Positions 15,326 through 24,045 of a stretch of 41,469 nucleotides of DNA are shown here, one piece after another (position 1 is the first letter of the stretch; each line of letters begins with the position of its first letter). Under the pieces are notes generated by a model. It searched no databases. It had not been told where the DNA came from and saw nothing but the letters and a program-made list of their open reading frames with translations. The stretch is from an uncultured Lachnospiraceae bacterium. GTDB lineage: Bacteria; Bacillota; Clostridia; Lachnospirales; Lachnospiraceae. The stretch is taken from positions 1 through 41,469 of the forward strand of contig CACZLA010000016.1 in the NCBI GenBank assembly GCA_902781895.1, read 5' to 3'. The position numbers were made by a program, and so were the translations under genes.

Positions 15326-16885
15326 ATGACATTAAGGGATTTATTAGGTGATCTGAAGTATGAAATTATCTGTGGAGATATAGATACTGAAATAACAGAT
15401 ATTACAAATGATTCCAGAAAGGCAGTCAGTGGGGGACTGTATTTTGCCGTGCGTGGAGCAAAGGTTGACGGAGCAAAGTTTATACCTGATGTTATCAGAA
15501 ACGGAGCTGCAGCCATAGTAACACAGAAGAGTCAGGAGAAGCTTTCTTATCTGCTGGAAAATGACATTCTGATAAACGGAGAATTTTCAAAGGATGAGGA
15601 AAGTAAAGTTACAATTATCCGTGTTGATGATGTCAGATATGCTATGGGTATGATGAGCTCTGAGTTTTACGGGAATCCTTCAGAGGAGCTTACGGTTATC
15701 GGAATTACCGGAACCAAGGGAAAGACTACTACCTCTTATATGATAAAGGAAATGCTTGAGCTGGCCGGCTTTAAGGCAGGACTTATCGGCACTATAGAGA
15801 TAGATGACGGAAAAGAGTGTGTTGCAGCACTGAATACAACACCTGAGTCTCTGGTCATTCAGGAGAAGCTGAGACACATGGTTGATAATGAATGTGATGC
15901 TGTTGTAATGGAGGTTTCTTCCCAGGGACTTATGCTTGACAGAGTTGCAGGAATAAACTTCGACTATGGTATATTTACAAATCTTTCACCTGATCATATA
16001 GGCCCTAATGAGCATGCTGATTATGAGGAGTACAGGAACTGGAAAAAGAAACTGTTCTCACTCTGCAAGATAGGTATTTATAATCTGGACGATCCTGAGA
16101 CAGAATATATGATGCAGGGAAGTACGGCAAATCCCATCACATTTGGAAAAAGTGAGGATGCGGATTATATAGCCAGAGGTCATAATCTTTATATGGAAAA
16201 TGGTATCCTCGGCATTGAGTTTGATCTGGATGGAACTCTCGAGGGACATATCAAAGTTGATCTGCCGGGTGATTTCAGTATATACAATTCACTTGCTGCT
16301 CTTGTTGTTGCAGACTGCATGGGTGTCAGCTTTGATGAAATCCAGAGAATACTGGAGCTGATAAAGGTCAGAGGAAGAGTGGAAATGATTCCGATATCGG
16401 ATGCATTTACACTTATGATCGACTATGCTCATAACGGAGTTGCTCTTGAGTCACTCCTGAAGGCTATCAGAGAATATAATCCGAAGAGAATAGTTTCTCT
16501 GTTCGGATGCGGCGGTAACAGGGCTAAGTCAAGAAGATATGAGATGGGAGAGGTATCCGGAAAATTTGCGGATTTATCAATCATCACAAGTGATAACCCT
16601 AGGGATGAGAATCCTCAGGCTATCATGGATGATATAAAGGTCGGTATAGATAAGACAGGCGGAAAGTATGTGGATATAATTGATCGTAAGGAAGCTATCC
16701 GTTATGCCATAATGAATGCTGAGGAAGGTGATGTTATCATTCTTGCCGGAAAGGGTCACGAGGACTATCAGGAAATAAAGGGCAGGAAGCATCATATGGA
16801 TGAACGCGACCTTGTTAAAGAGATTTTGGAGGAAGAAGATGTCAGTAAAATATGCGGATATAATAATAGATATTTCGCAGAGTAA
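15326..16885 (+). CDS. murE: UDP-N-acetylmuramoyl-tripeptide synthetase, meso-DAP type
   Basis: Adds the third stem-peptide residue to UDP-MurNAc-L-Ala-D-Glu, using ATP, in the cytosol. The ATP loop is GITGTKGKTTTSY (126-138). TNLSPDHIGPNEHADYEEY and the following lysine-rich NWKKKLF match Mur ligase domain 2, with the carbamylated lysine expected there. The DNPR motif (423-426) is the signature of meso-diaminopimelate selection rather than lysine. The length of 519 is slightly long. The GGGAGAAAGG site supports the ATG at 15326. The gene lies outside the division/cell-wall cluster, between rpoZ and priA, and its 3' end overlaps priA by 47 bases. Confidence 0.94.
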   Translation: MTLRDLLGDLKYEIICGDIDTEITDITNDSRKAVSGGLYFAVRGAKVDGAKFIPDVIRNGAAAIVTQKSQEKLSYLLENDILINGEFSKDEESKVTIIRVDDVRYAMGMMSSEFYGNPSEELTVIGITGTKGKTTTSYMIKEMLELAGFKAGLIGTIEIDDGKECVAALNTTPESLVIQEKLRHMVDNECDAVVMEVSSQGLMLDRVAGINFDYGIFTNLSPDHIGPNEHADYEEYRNWKKKLFSLCKIGIYNLDDPETEYMMQGSTANPITFGKSEDADYIARGHNLYMENGILGIEFDLDGTLEGHIKVDLPGDFSIYNSLAALVVADCMGVSFDEIQRILELIKVRGRVEMIPISDAFTLMIDYAHNGVALESLLKAIREYNPKRIVSLFGCGGNRAKSRRYEMGEVSGKFADLSIITSDNPRDENPQAIMDDIKVGIDKTGGKYVDIIDRKEAIRYAIMNAEEGDVIILAGKGHEDYQEIKGRKHHMDERDLVKEILEEEDVSKICGYNNRYFAE

Positions 16886-18902
16886 TGTTGACAAACCTTT
16901 CGAATATTCAGTCCCCGAAGCACTTCAGGGGATGGTGGAAATAGGTTCGGTTGTAAAGGTTCCATTTGGAAAAGGCGACCGGGTCAGAACAGGCTATGTT
17001 ATAGGTCTTAAGGATGAACCTGTATATGATAAAGCCAAGATAAAAAGTATTATAGAGGTTTCTGAGAGAGCCATAAGTATAGAAAGCAGACTTATCAGAC
17101 TTGCACAGTGGATGAAGGAAAAATACGGCTGTACGCTTATCAGTGCACTTATGACAGTCATGCCGGTGAAAGAAAAGGTCAGGGAAAGAAAAGCAGGGAT
17201 AGATATCCGTGAAAGTATTCCCGAGTTTCGTCCCATAGATCAGCTGGAAAAACAGCAGCAGAAGATTGTGGATGATTTTACAGAGTCGCTGGACAAAGCA
17301 GAAAAAAGAGTAAGTCTTCTTCATGGTGTGACCGGAAGCGGAAAAACAGAAGTATATATCCGTATGGCAGAGGAAGTGATCAAAAGAGGTCAGGATGTTA
17401 TAGTCCTTGTGCCCGAGATAGCACTTACATATCAGACTGTTGCAAGATTCGGAAGCTATTTTCAGGACAGCATATGTATACTGAACTCACAGCTCAGCAA
17501 GGGTGAAAAATATCGTGAATTTATGAAAGCCATGAATGGCGAGACACATATCATGATAGGCCCCAGATCTGCGCTGTTCGCCCCCTTCAGAAATCTGGGA
17601 CTTATAATAATCGATGAAGAGCATGATACGTCATATAAAAGTGATAAGACACCGAAGTATCATGCCAGGGAGGTTGCCGAGAAAAGAGCAGAGCTGGAGG
17701 ATGCAAGAGTTGTTCTCGGATCAGCTACTCCTTCTGTTCTGAGCTATTACAAGGCGTTAAATGGTGAGTACAAGCTGTACGAGCTGACCGAAAGAGTAAA
17801 GGGAGCTACGCTTCCCGAGGTCGAGATAGTGGATCTGAGAGATGAACTGGCTAAAGGAAACAGGAGCATCATTTCTCAGCCATTATATGAAAAACTTCAG
17901 AATGCATTTTCAAGAAAAGAGCAGGCAATGCTCTTTATTAATCGAAGGGGATTTAATACATTTGTCTCCTGCAGAAGCTGCGGCGAAGCCATAAAATGTC
18001 CGAACTGCGATGTGTCACTGGCACTTCATGGGAAGAGCAGACTTATGTGTCATTACTGTGGTTATGAGGAGCCCATGCCGACTCAGTGTCCCGGTTGTTC
18101 CTCTAAGCTTATCGGAGGATACGGAACCGGAACCGAGAAGCTGGAAGCAGAGATAAAAAAACTGTTTCCGGATATCAGAACCCTCAGGATGGACAGGGAT
18201 ACAACTACCGGAAAGGGAAGCCACGGGGCTATAATAAAGAAGTTCAGAGACGGCGAAGCAGACTGTCTCGTGGGTACGCAGATGATCGTAAAAGGTCATG
18301 ATTTCCCGAGAGTAACTGTGGTTGGAAATATTCTGGCTGATCTGAGTCTGTTTGATACTGATTATGAGTCGGCGGAGAGAACATTTGACCTGCTGACACA
18401 GGCATCGGGAAGAGCCGGCAGAGATGAGATAAGCGGACAGGTTGTTATACAGACCTACCAGCCGGAGCATTATGCCATAACTGCTGCTGCGGTTCAGGAT
18501 TACAAAGCATTTTACGACTATGAGATAGCATACAGAAAGCTGCTGCATTATCCTCCATTTTATCAGATGCTGGGAGTCATGATCAGCTCGGATAGGGAAG
18601 AACTGGCCGTAGGGCTGTCTGATGAGATAGCAAAGGCGATGGGTGAATATGACTTCGAAGATGCGTCGGCAGATATCATCGGACCTGCGGATGCATTTAT
18701 TTACAGAGTTAATAATATATATCGAAGGGTTATCTATATTAAGAGCGAAAACTATGATATCCTTACCAGGCTTGCGGGAGTGGCGGAGGATATCTATGAG
18801 AAAAAAATGGAATCAATAAATGAAGCGAGAAGAAATGGACTCACAGGTGGCTCGGGTGATGTGGAAATACAGTTTGATTTCAACCCCATGAGAGTCCTTT
18901 GA
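16839..18902 (+). CDS. priA: Primosomal protein N' (replication restart helicase)
   Basis: A superfamily 2 DNA helicase that reloads the replisome at stalled forks. Walker A is GVTGSGKTEVY (163-173) and Walker B is DEEH (259-262). Eight zinc-binding cysteines lie at about 378, 381, 387, 390, 404, 407, 417 and 420 (CRSCGEAIKCPNC, CHYCG, CPGC). The N-terminal 3'-DNA-binding domain starts at YADIIIDIS. The length of 687 is slightly short for the family. I chose the ATG at 16839 because GGAGGA lies just upstream and the N-terminus MSVKYADI fits; a further in-frame ATG at 16800 would add 13 atypical residues. It overlaps murE by 47 bases. Confidence 0.95.
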   Translation: MSVKYADIIIDISQSNVDKPFEYSVPEALQGMVEIGSVVKVPFGKGDRVRTGYVIGLKDEPVYDKAKIKSIIEVSERAISIESRLIRLAQWMKEKYGCTLISALMTVMPVKEKVRERKAGIDIRESIPEFRPIDQLEKQQQKIVDDFTESLDKAEKRVSLLHGVTGSGKTEVYIRMAEEVIKRGQDVIVLVPEIALTYQTVARFGSYFQDSICILNSQLSKGEKYREFMKAMNGETHIMIGPRSALFAPFRNLGLIIIDEEHDTSYKSDKTPKYHAREVAEKRAELEDARVVLGSATPSVLSYYKALNGEYKLYELTERVKGATLPEVEIVDLRDELAKGNRSIISQPLYEKLQNAFSRKEQAMLFINRRGFNTFVSCRSCGEAIKCPNCDVSLALHGKSRLMCHYCGYEEPMPTQCPGCSSKLIGGYGTGTEKLEAEIKKLFPDIRTLRMDRDTTTGKGSHGAIIKKFRDGEADCLVGTQMIVKGHDFPRVTVVGNILADLSLFDTDYESAERTFDLLTQASGRAGRDEISGQVVIQTYQPEHYAITAAAVQDYKAFYDYEIAYRKLLHYPPFYQMLGVMISSDREELAVGLSDEIAKAMGEYDFEDASADIIGPADAFIYRVNNIYRRVIYIKSENYDILTRLAGVAEDIYEKKMESINEARRNGLTGGSGDVEIQFDFNPMRVL

Positions 18903-18938
18903 TCCTGACTCGCAATAGTATTTAGAAGGAGTAGAGAG

Positions 18939-19454
18939 ATGGCAATAAGAAACATACGTGAAGACGGAGATGAGGTTCTCAGAAAGAAGTGCAAGCCTGT
19001 TACGAAGATGACGGAAAGACTCAGTGCACTTATTGATGATATGTTTGAAACTATGTATGAGGCAAATGGAGTTGGACTTGCAGCTCCTCAGGTTGGAGTG
19101 CTCCGCAGAATAGTGGTTATCGATACCATGGAGGATAATCCGCTGGTACTGGTAAATCCTGAAATCATTGAAGAGGACGGAGAACAGACCGGTCCGGAGG
19201 GATGTCTCAGCTTACCCGGTTTACAGGGAGATGTTACCAGACCTCAGCATGTTGTATGTAAGGCGCTTGACAGAAATATGAATGAGATTACCGTTGAGGG
19301 TGAGGATCTTCTGGCAAGGGCGATATGTCATGAGCTTGACCACCTTGACGGAATCCTTTATAAGGATCTGGCAATAGACGGATTATATAAGGTTGAGCCT
19401 ATAGACCCGGATGAAATACCGGAGGAAGATGATGAGGATATTGAAGCTGAATAA
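18939..19454 (+). CDS. def: Peptide deformylase
   Basis: A metalloenzyme removing the N-formyl group from new proteins at the ribosome. All three motifs are present: [10 protein letters not shown] (44-53), EGCLSLPG with metal ligand C89, and HELDHLDG with H131, E132 and H135. The length of 171 includes a C-terminal acidic tail ([10 protein letters not shown]). AGAAGGAG supports the ATG at 18939. It pairs with fmt downstream, which adds the formyl group that this enzyme removes. Confidence 0.97.
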   Translation: MAIRNIREDGDEVLRKKCKPVTKMTERLSALIDDMFETMYEANGVGLAAPQVGVLRRIVVIDTMEDNPLVLVNPEIIEEDGEQTGPEGCLSLPGLQGDVTRPQHVVCKALDRNMNEITVEGEDLLARAICHELDHLDGILYKDLAIDGLYKVEPIDPDEIPEEDDEDIEAE

Positions 19455-19542
19455 AGACTGAAATAGTATAAATTATTGAAATAATAAAAAAAGTTATTGA
19501 AAACTATTTGATTTATAAAGTGCAGATAAAGGATGTAATTAT

Positions 19543-20463
19543 ATGAGAGTCGTATATATGGGTACACCGGATTTTGCCGTACGCCCCTTAAAAAAAATAA
19601 AAGAAGCAGGACATGAGATAGTCGGAGTATACACCCAGCCTGATAAGGCAAAGGGCAGAAGCAAGAAGCTGATGCCATCTGATGTCAAGCTGGCTGCTCA
19701 GGAGCTGGGACTAAACGTATATCAGCCGGAGAAACTACGGGAAGATTCTGTAGTTGAAGAGCTTAAGGCTCTGAATCCGGACATAATAGTTGTTGCTGCT
19801 TACGGTCAGATACTCAGTGAAGATGTCCTTAACATTCCGAAATACGGATGCATTAATATCCATGCATCCCTGCTTCCAAAATACAGAGGTGCATCTCCTA
19901 TAGAAGCCAGTATATTAAATGGTGATGAGAAAACCGGTGTGACCATCATGTATATGGCAAAGGGACTTGATACAGGCGATATAATAAGCAGGGATGAAAC
20001 TGAAATAGGTTTACATAATACAGAAACCCTTACTGTAAAGCTTTCGGAAATGGGAGCTGAGCTTGTGGTTAAGACTATGGCTGATATAGAGAAGGGAACA
20101 GCCGGGCGTATTCCTCAGAATGATGAAGAAAGCTGCTACTGTGGCAAGCTGGATAAGAGCATGAGTATTATTGACTGGAACAAGGCTGCTGAAGAAATAG
20201 AGAGAGCGGTGAGAGGGCTTTATCCATGGCCGTGTGCATGTACCACAGTAGGAGATAAGAATATCAAGATAGTTGAAGCTGAGGTCGTAGATGTGGCTGA
20301 TACAAGCGTGGATATCGGAAAGGTTTGCGAAGTTACAAAGAAGTATTTTGTGATCAGATGCGGAGAAAAGGGACTAAAGATAAAGATGCTTCAGCCTGAG
20401 GGAAAGAAGCTGATGGAAACTGTGGCATTTCTCAATGGTTATAAAGTAACAGTGGGGATGTAG
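19543..20463 (+). CDS. fmt: Methionyl-tRNA formyltransferase
   Basis: Formylates initiator Met-tRNA with 10-formyl-THF. The N-terminus RVVYMGTPDFAV and the catalytic region INIHASLLPKYRGASPI (N105, H107) are present, and the third catalytic residue lies in KGLDTGDII. The C-terminal OB-like domain begins near residue 205 (ERAVRGLYPWPCA). The length of 306 is standard. AAAGGATG precedes the ATG. Some Clostridia carry a zinc metallopeptidase gene between fmt and rsmB; here only 45 bases separate them. Confidence 0.97.
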   Translation: MRVVYMGTPDFAVRPLKKIKEAGHEIVGVYTQPDKAKGRSKKLMPSDVKLAAQELGLNVYQPEKLREDSVVEELKALNPDIIVVAAYGQILSEDVLNIPKYGCINIHASLLPKYRGASPIEASILNGDEKTGVTIMYMAKGLDTGDIISRDETEIGLHNTETLTVKLSEMGAELVVKTMADIEKGTAGRIPQNDEESCYCGKLDKSMSIIDWNKAAEEIERAVRGLYPWPCACTTVGDKNIKIVEAEVVDVADTSVDIGKVCEVTKKYFVIRCGEKGLKIKMLQPEGKKLMETVAFLNGYKVTVGM

Positions 20464-20508
20464 CCGGATCTGAGTATTTAGCTTTCATTATTAGTCGGAG
20501 AGTATAAA

Positions 20509-21867
20509 ATGAACAGCAGAATGATATGTTTCGACATTCTGAAAAAAGTTGAAGATAGTGATATATATGTCGGGGAGCTTCTGGACGGAGCTCTCCGAAC
20601 TATTCAGTTTTCTGATAAAAGAGATAGGGCGTTTATTACCAGACTTGTAGAAGGGGTTACTGAACGAAAGTATTCTCTTGATTTTTTGATTGATAAGTTT
20701 TCGAGGAAAAGTCCTGATCCTGATGTGAGGATTATTCTCAGGATGGGAATTTATCAGATAAAGTATATGGACTCCGTTCCTGACAGAGCGGCTATATCGG
20801 AGAGTGTGGAGCTTACTAAAGAACTGGGATATAAGGGACTCTCGGGCTTTGTAAATGGTCTCCTCAGAAATGTGGCCAGAGCAAAGGATGAGAACAAACT
20901 GGACAGCTATCTTGTCAGCAGGATGGACACAAGGTACTCGACTCCTAAGTGGCTTTGTGATTTTCTTGTCGAGACATATGGAAAGGGCGAAGCAAAAACT
21001 ATCCTTGAGGATCAGTTTATAGAGCATGATACAGTTGTTCGTGTAAATACACTTAAAACTGACAGAGAATCTCTGAGGAAGCTTTTTGAAGAAAAGGGGA
21101 TAGAGGTAAAGGACGGAGTTCTTTCAAACAGATGTCTTCGTATCAGCGGATATGATTCCGTAAGAAGACTTCCGGGTTATAATGATGGACTATTTACAGT
21201 CCAGGATGAGACTTCGGTATATACAGTGGAGCATATCGGGATAAAGCCCGGGGACAGAGTGTTGGATATGTGTGCTTCCCCCGGAGGAAAGTCAATGCTG
21301 GCTTATGAAATAGCGACAGATGATAAGAACGGAGGAGTGATTGTTTCCAGAGATATATCCGAGAGTAAGATTGAAAAAATCCGGGAAAATGCTGAAAGAC
21401 TGGGTATTTCAATTTATGACGATGATGAAAAAACGGATATATTCGGAATGAGACTTGAGATCGGTGATGCAACTGTTTTGGACGAAAGTATTGCAGGGCT
21501 TAAAGAAGATCAGAAGTTTGATGTGGTTATAGCCGATGTACCATGCTCAGGACTTGGTATCATCGGAAGAAAGAATGATATAAAGTATCATATGAGCATT
21601 GAAATCATGAAAGAACTTGCCAATCAGGGACTCATTATCTTGCAAAATGCTTCAAACTATGTTAAAAAAGGTGGGGCAATCTGCTTTTCAACATGTACCA
21701 TAAATCCGTCGGAAAACGGAAATGTTGTAAGAAGATTTTTAGATAATATAAATAATAACACAGAAAATGCTTCAAATATGACATTTGAGATAATTGAGGA
21801 GAAAACATTTATTCAGGGCATTGACGGAAGTGACGGCTTCTATTTCTGTATTTTAAAAAAGGATTAA
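20509..21867 (+). CDS. rsmB: 16S rRNA m5C967 methyltransferase
   Basis: An SAM-dependent cytosine-5 methyltransferase with an N-terminal NusB-like RNA-binding domain (about 1-130) and a Rossmann domain. SAM binding is VLDMCASPGGKS, and the two cysteines lie in ADVPCSGLG and FSTCTINPSENG; in this family the TC cysteine is the nucleophile. The length of 452 is typical. GGAGAG precedes the ATG at 20509. It lies 11 bases ahead of a small membrane protein gene. Confidence 0.95.
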   Translation: MNSRMICFDILKKVEDSDIYVGELLDGALRTIQFSDKRDRAFITRLVEGVTERKYSLDFLIDKFSRKSPDPDVRIILRMGIYQIKYMDSVPDRAAISESVELTKELGYKGLSGFVNGLLRNVARAKDENKLDSYLVSRMDTRYSTPKWLCDFLVETYGKGEAKTILEDQFIEHDTVVRVNTLKTDRESLRKLFEEKGIEVKDGVLSNRCLRISGYDSVRRLPGYNDGLFTVQDETSVYTVEHIGIKPGDRVLDMCASPGGKSMLAYEIATDDKNGGVIVSRDISESKIEKIRENAERLGISIYDDDEKTDIFGMRLEIGDATVLDESIAGLKEDQKFDVVIADVPCSGLGIIGRKNDIKYHMSIEIMKELANQGLIILQNASNYVKKGGAICFSTCTINPSENGNVVRRFLDNINNNTENASNMTFEIIEEKTFIQGIDGSDGFYFCILKKD

Positions 21868-21878
21868 AGGATAAGTTT

Positions 21879-22250
21879 ATGGGATACTATGTTTTATTAA
21901 TAGTCGCAATTATTCTTTGCATTATACTCTTTTTGGCCAGACAGTCACGTTTAAATAAGAATAAGGATGCAGAGGTTGAATTAAATGAATTTGACCGGCA
22001 GAAAATGACTATGCAGGGCTCCTGTTCTGCAGATGATTTTGAAAAATTCTTTTCGTTTCTTCAGGAATATGAAGGCGGATATTTACATAGAAGTGAAGAT
22101 AGTGTAACCAGAAGATCGTACCTTGGAAAGGAAAAGGAGGATCTGAAGGAAATATTCTTTAATGTTATTATGCCCAGTCCGAATATCAGTTCGAAAAGAA
22201 AGGAAGATTTCAGATTGTATCTTGTCAAAAATGAAGTGATAGAGGATTAA
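21879..22250 (+). CDS. Small membrane-anchored protein of unknown function
   Basis: I do not recognise a family. The 123-residue protein has one N-terminal hydrophobic helix (about residues 3-20) followed by a basic stop-transfer segment (RQSRLNKNK) and a hydrophilic, probably cytoplasmic, domain of about 95 residues. That domain contains the acidic-aromatic stretch DDFEKFFSFLQEYEGGYL. It lies between rsmB and rlmN with gaps of 11 and 1 bases, so it is almost certainly co-transcribed and real. AAAGGATAAG provides a ribosome binding site. A link to ribosome modification is suggested only by its neighbours. Confidence 0.75.
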   Translation: MGYYVLLIVAIILCIILFLARQSRLNKNKDAEVELNEFDRQKMTMQGSCSADDFEKFFSFLQEYEGGYLHRSEDSVTRRSYLGKEKEDLKEIFFNVIMPSPNISSKRKEDFRLYLVKNEVIED

Positions 22251-22251
22251 A

Positions 22252-23307
22252 ATGGATATCAGAAGCCTGTATATGAGTGAGTTAACTGAATACTGTACAG
22301 ATAAGGGCTGGCCGAAGTTTCGTGGAAAGCAGATATTTGAGTGGCTTCATAAAAAACATGTTGAGTCCGTTGATGAAATGACGAGTGTCCCGAAAAATAT
22401 TAGAGAGGAACTGGATAAAGGTATATGTCATGTCAGATATGTCACTCATCAGACCGATAAGTCGGACGGAACAAGAAAGTTTCTTTTTGAGATGAATGAC
22501 GGCCAGATGATAGAAACGGTTTTTATGAAGTATCATCACGGCAATTCCATCTGTATTTCGTCCCAGGCGGGATGTGCCATGGGTTGCAGGTTCTGTGCTT
22601 CTACCATAGGAGGATGTATCAGGGACCTTACAGCAGGTGAAATGCTGGGGCAGATATATCAGGCTGTAAACATTGTCGGTAAGGAAGAGGATGATTCTGA
22701 AATCTCTAATGTGGTGGTTATGGGAACAGGGGAACCTCTTCAGAATTACGATAACCTTATCAGATTTATAAAGCTGATCACGGACAAGGATGGTTATGAT
22801 CTCAGCATACGTAATATTACGGTATCATCCTGTGGTATAGTTCCGAAAATAAGGAGACTGGCAGACGAAGGACTTGGGATAACATTTGCTCTTTCCCTTC
22901 ATGCCCCCACCGATGAGCTGAGAAAAACCTTAATGCCCATAGCAAATAAGTATTCAATAGAGGAAACACTCAGTGCTGCTGACTATTACTTTGATAAGAC
23001 CGGTCGCAGGATAACAGTTGAATACAGTCTTATGAACGGTATTAATGATTCACCTGAGAATGCCCGCATGCTCAGTGAGATTCTGAAAAAGCGTAATAAT
23101 CGTGGTGGTCACAGCGGTATATATCATGTAAATCTTATTCCCGTGAATCCCGTGGATGAGAGAGATTTTAAGCCGACATCAGCAGAGAATGTTGATGAAT
23201 TTAAGAAAATACTTGAAAAAAATCGAATAAATGTTACTATTAGGAAAGGTATGGGCAGAGATATAGATGCTGCCTGTGGACAGTTAAGAAGAAAGCATGG
23301 TGTATAG
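22252..23307 (+). CDS. rlmN: Dual-specificity 23S rRNA A2503/tRNA A37 methyltransferase
   Basis: A radical SAM enzyme that makes 2-methyladenine in 23S rRNA, and in tRNA in some species. The iron-sulfur motif CxxxCxxC is CAMGCRFC, in SSQAGCAMGCRFCAST. The C-terminal RKGMGRDIDAACGQL holds the cysteine that forms the methyl-cysteine intermediate chemistry. The segment MGTGEPLQNYDN is typical. The length of 351 is normal. The ATG at 22252 starts one base after the previous stop. Confidence 0.96.
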   Translation: MDIRSLYMSELTEYCTDKGWPKFRGKQIFEWLHKKHVESVDEMTSVPKNIREELDKGICHVRYVTHQTDKSDGTRKFLFEMNDGQMIETVFMKYHHGNSICISSQAGCAMGCRFCASTIGGCIRDLTAGEMLGQIYQAVNIVGKEEDDSEISNVVVMGTGEPLQNYDNLIRFIKLITDKDGYDLSIRNITVSSCGIVPKIRRLADEGLGITFALSLHAPTDELRKTLMPIANKYSIEETLSAADYYFDKTGRRITVEYSLMNGINDSPENARMLSEILKKRNNRGGHSGIYHVNLIPVNPVDERDFKPTSAENVDEFKKILEKNRINVTIRKGMGRDIDAACGQLRRKHGV

Positions 23308-23309
23308 TT

Positions 23310-24029
23310 TTGATATCTACTGGAAGAACAGATAAAGGTAGAAAGAGAAGCAATAACCAGGATAGTATATTTATCAGTGACACTCCCGTAGGCCCCCTTC
23401 CGAATCTGTATATAGTTGCAGACGGTATGGGCGGACATGCTGCAGGAGATTTTGCGTCGAGATATGCTATCAGTGTAGTTATTGATTTTATAAGGAAGTC
23501 TACAGTCATAAATCCCATTTCCTTACTCAGGAGAGCTCTTGTTTATGCAAGTAACGAGCTTTTCAAGGAGTCTGAGAAAGACAAAGATAAAATGGGTATG
23601 GGAACTACCATGGTAGTGGCGGTTGTGATCGATCAAAAGCTTTATGTCGCGAATATAGGTGACAGCAGGCTTTACCTGATAAATGATGATATCAGGCAGA
23701 TAACCATGGATCATTCACTTGTAGAAGAGCTTATAAGAAGCGGACAGCTTGAGAGAAATAAAGGGAGAAATCATCCCGAGAAGAATATAATTACCAAAGC
23801 AATGGGCTCAAGAGATGAGGCTATGCCGGATTTCTTTGAAATAAGCGTTGCCCAGGGAGATAAAATACTTCTATGTTCAGACGGTCTTTCGAATATGGTT
23901 GAGGATGATGAGATTAAGGATATCATTCAGGATAATTCAGATCTGGACGATGCAGTAGCTTCATTAATTAGCAGGGCTAATTATTATGGCGGAAATGATA
24001 ACATTTCCGTAATAATAGTTTCCATATAG
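23310..24029 (+). CDS. prpC: PP2C-type Ser/Thr protein phosphatase
   Basis: A metal-dependent phosphatase (PrpC/Stp) of 239 residues that opposes the PASTA kinase encoded next. Motifs run RTDKGRKRSNNQDS (metal ligand D18), VADGMGGHAAGDFAS (D38), MGTTMVVAVV, NIGDSRLYL, DHSLVEELIRSGQL, LLCSDGLSNMV and GGNDNISVIIV. The only start consistent with the family N-terminus is a TTG at 23310, two bases past the rlmN stop, and no strong ribosome binding site is seen. Translation is therefore probably coupled to rlmN and inefficient. Confidence 0.95.
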   Translation: MISTGRTDKGRKRSNNQDSIFISDTPVGPLPNLYIVADGMGGHAAGDFASRYAISVVIDFIRKSTVINPISLLRRALVYASNELFKESEKDKDKMGMGTTMVVAVVIDQKLYVANIGDSRLYLINDDIRQITMDHSLVEELIRSGQLERNKGRNHPEKNIITKAMGSRDEAMPDFFEISVAQGDKILLCSDGLSNMVEDDEIKDIIQDNSDLDDAVASLISRANYYGGNDNISVIIVSI

Positions 24030-24045
24030 AGAGGTAAGATAGATA

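Noticed and set aside
18015-18548. Minus-strand open frame of 177 codons inside priA
   Set aside because: Antisense to the PriA zinc-binding and helicase segments; no family features.
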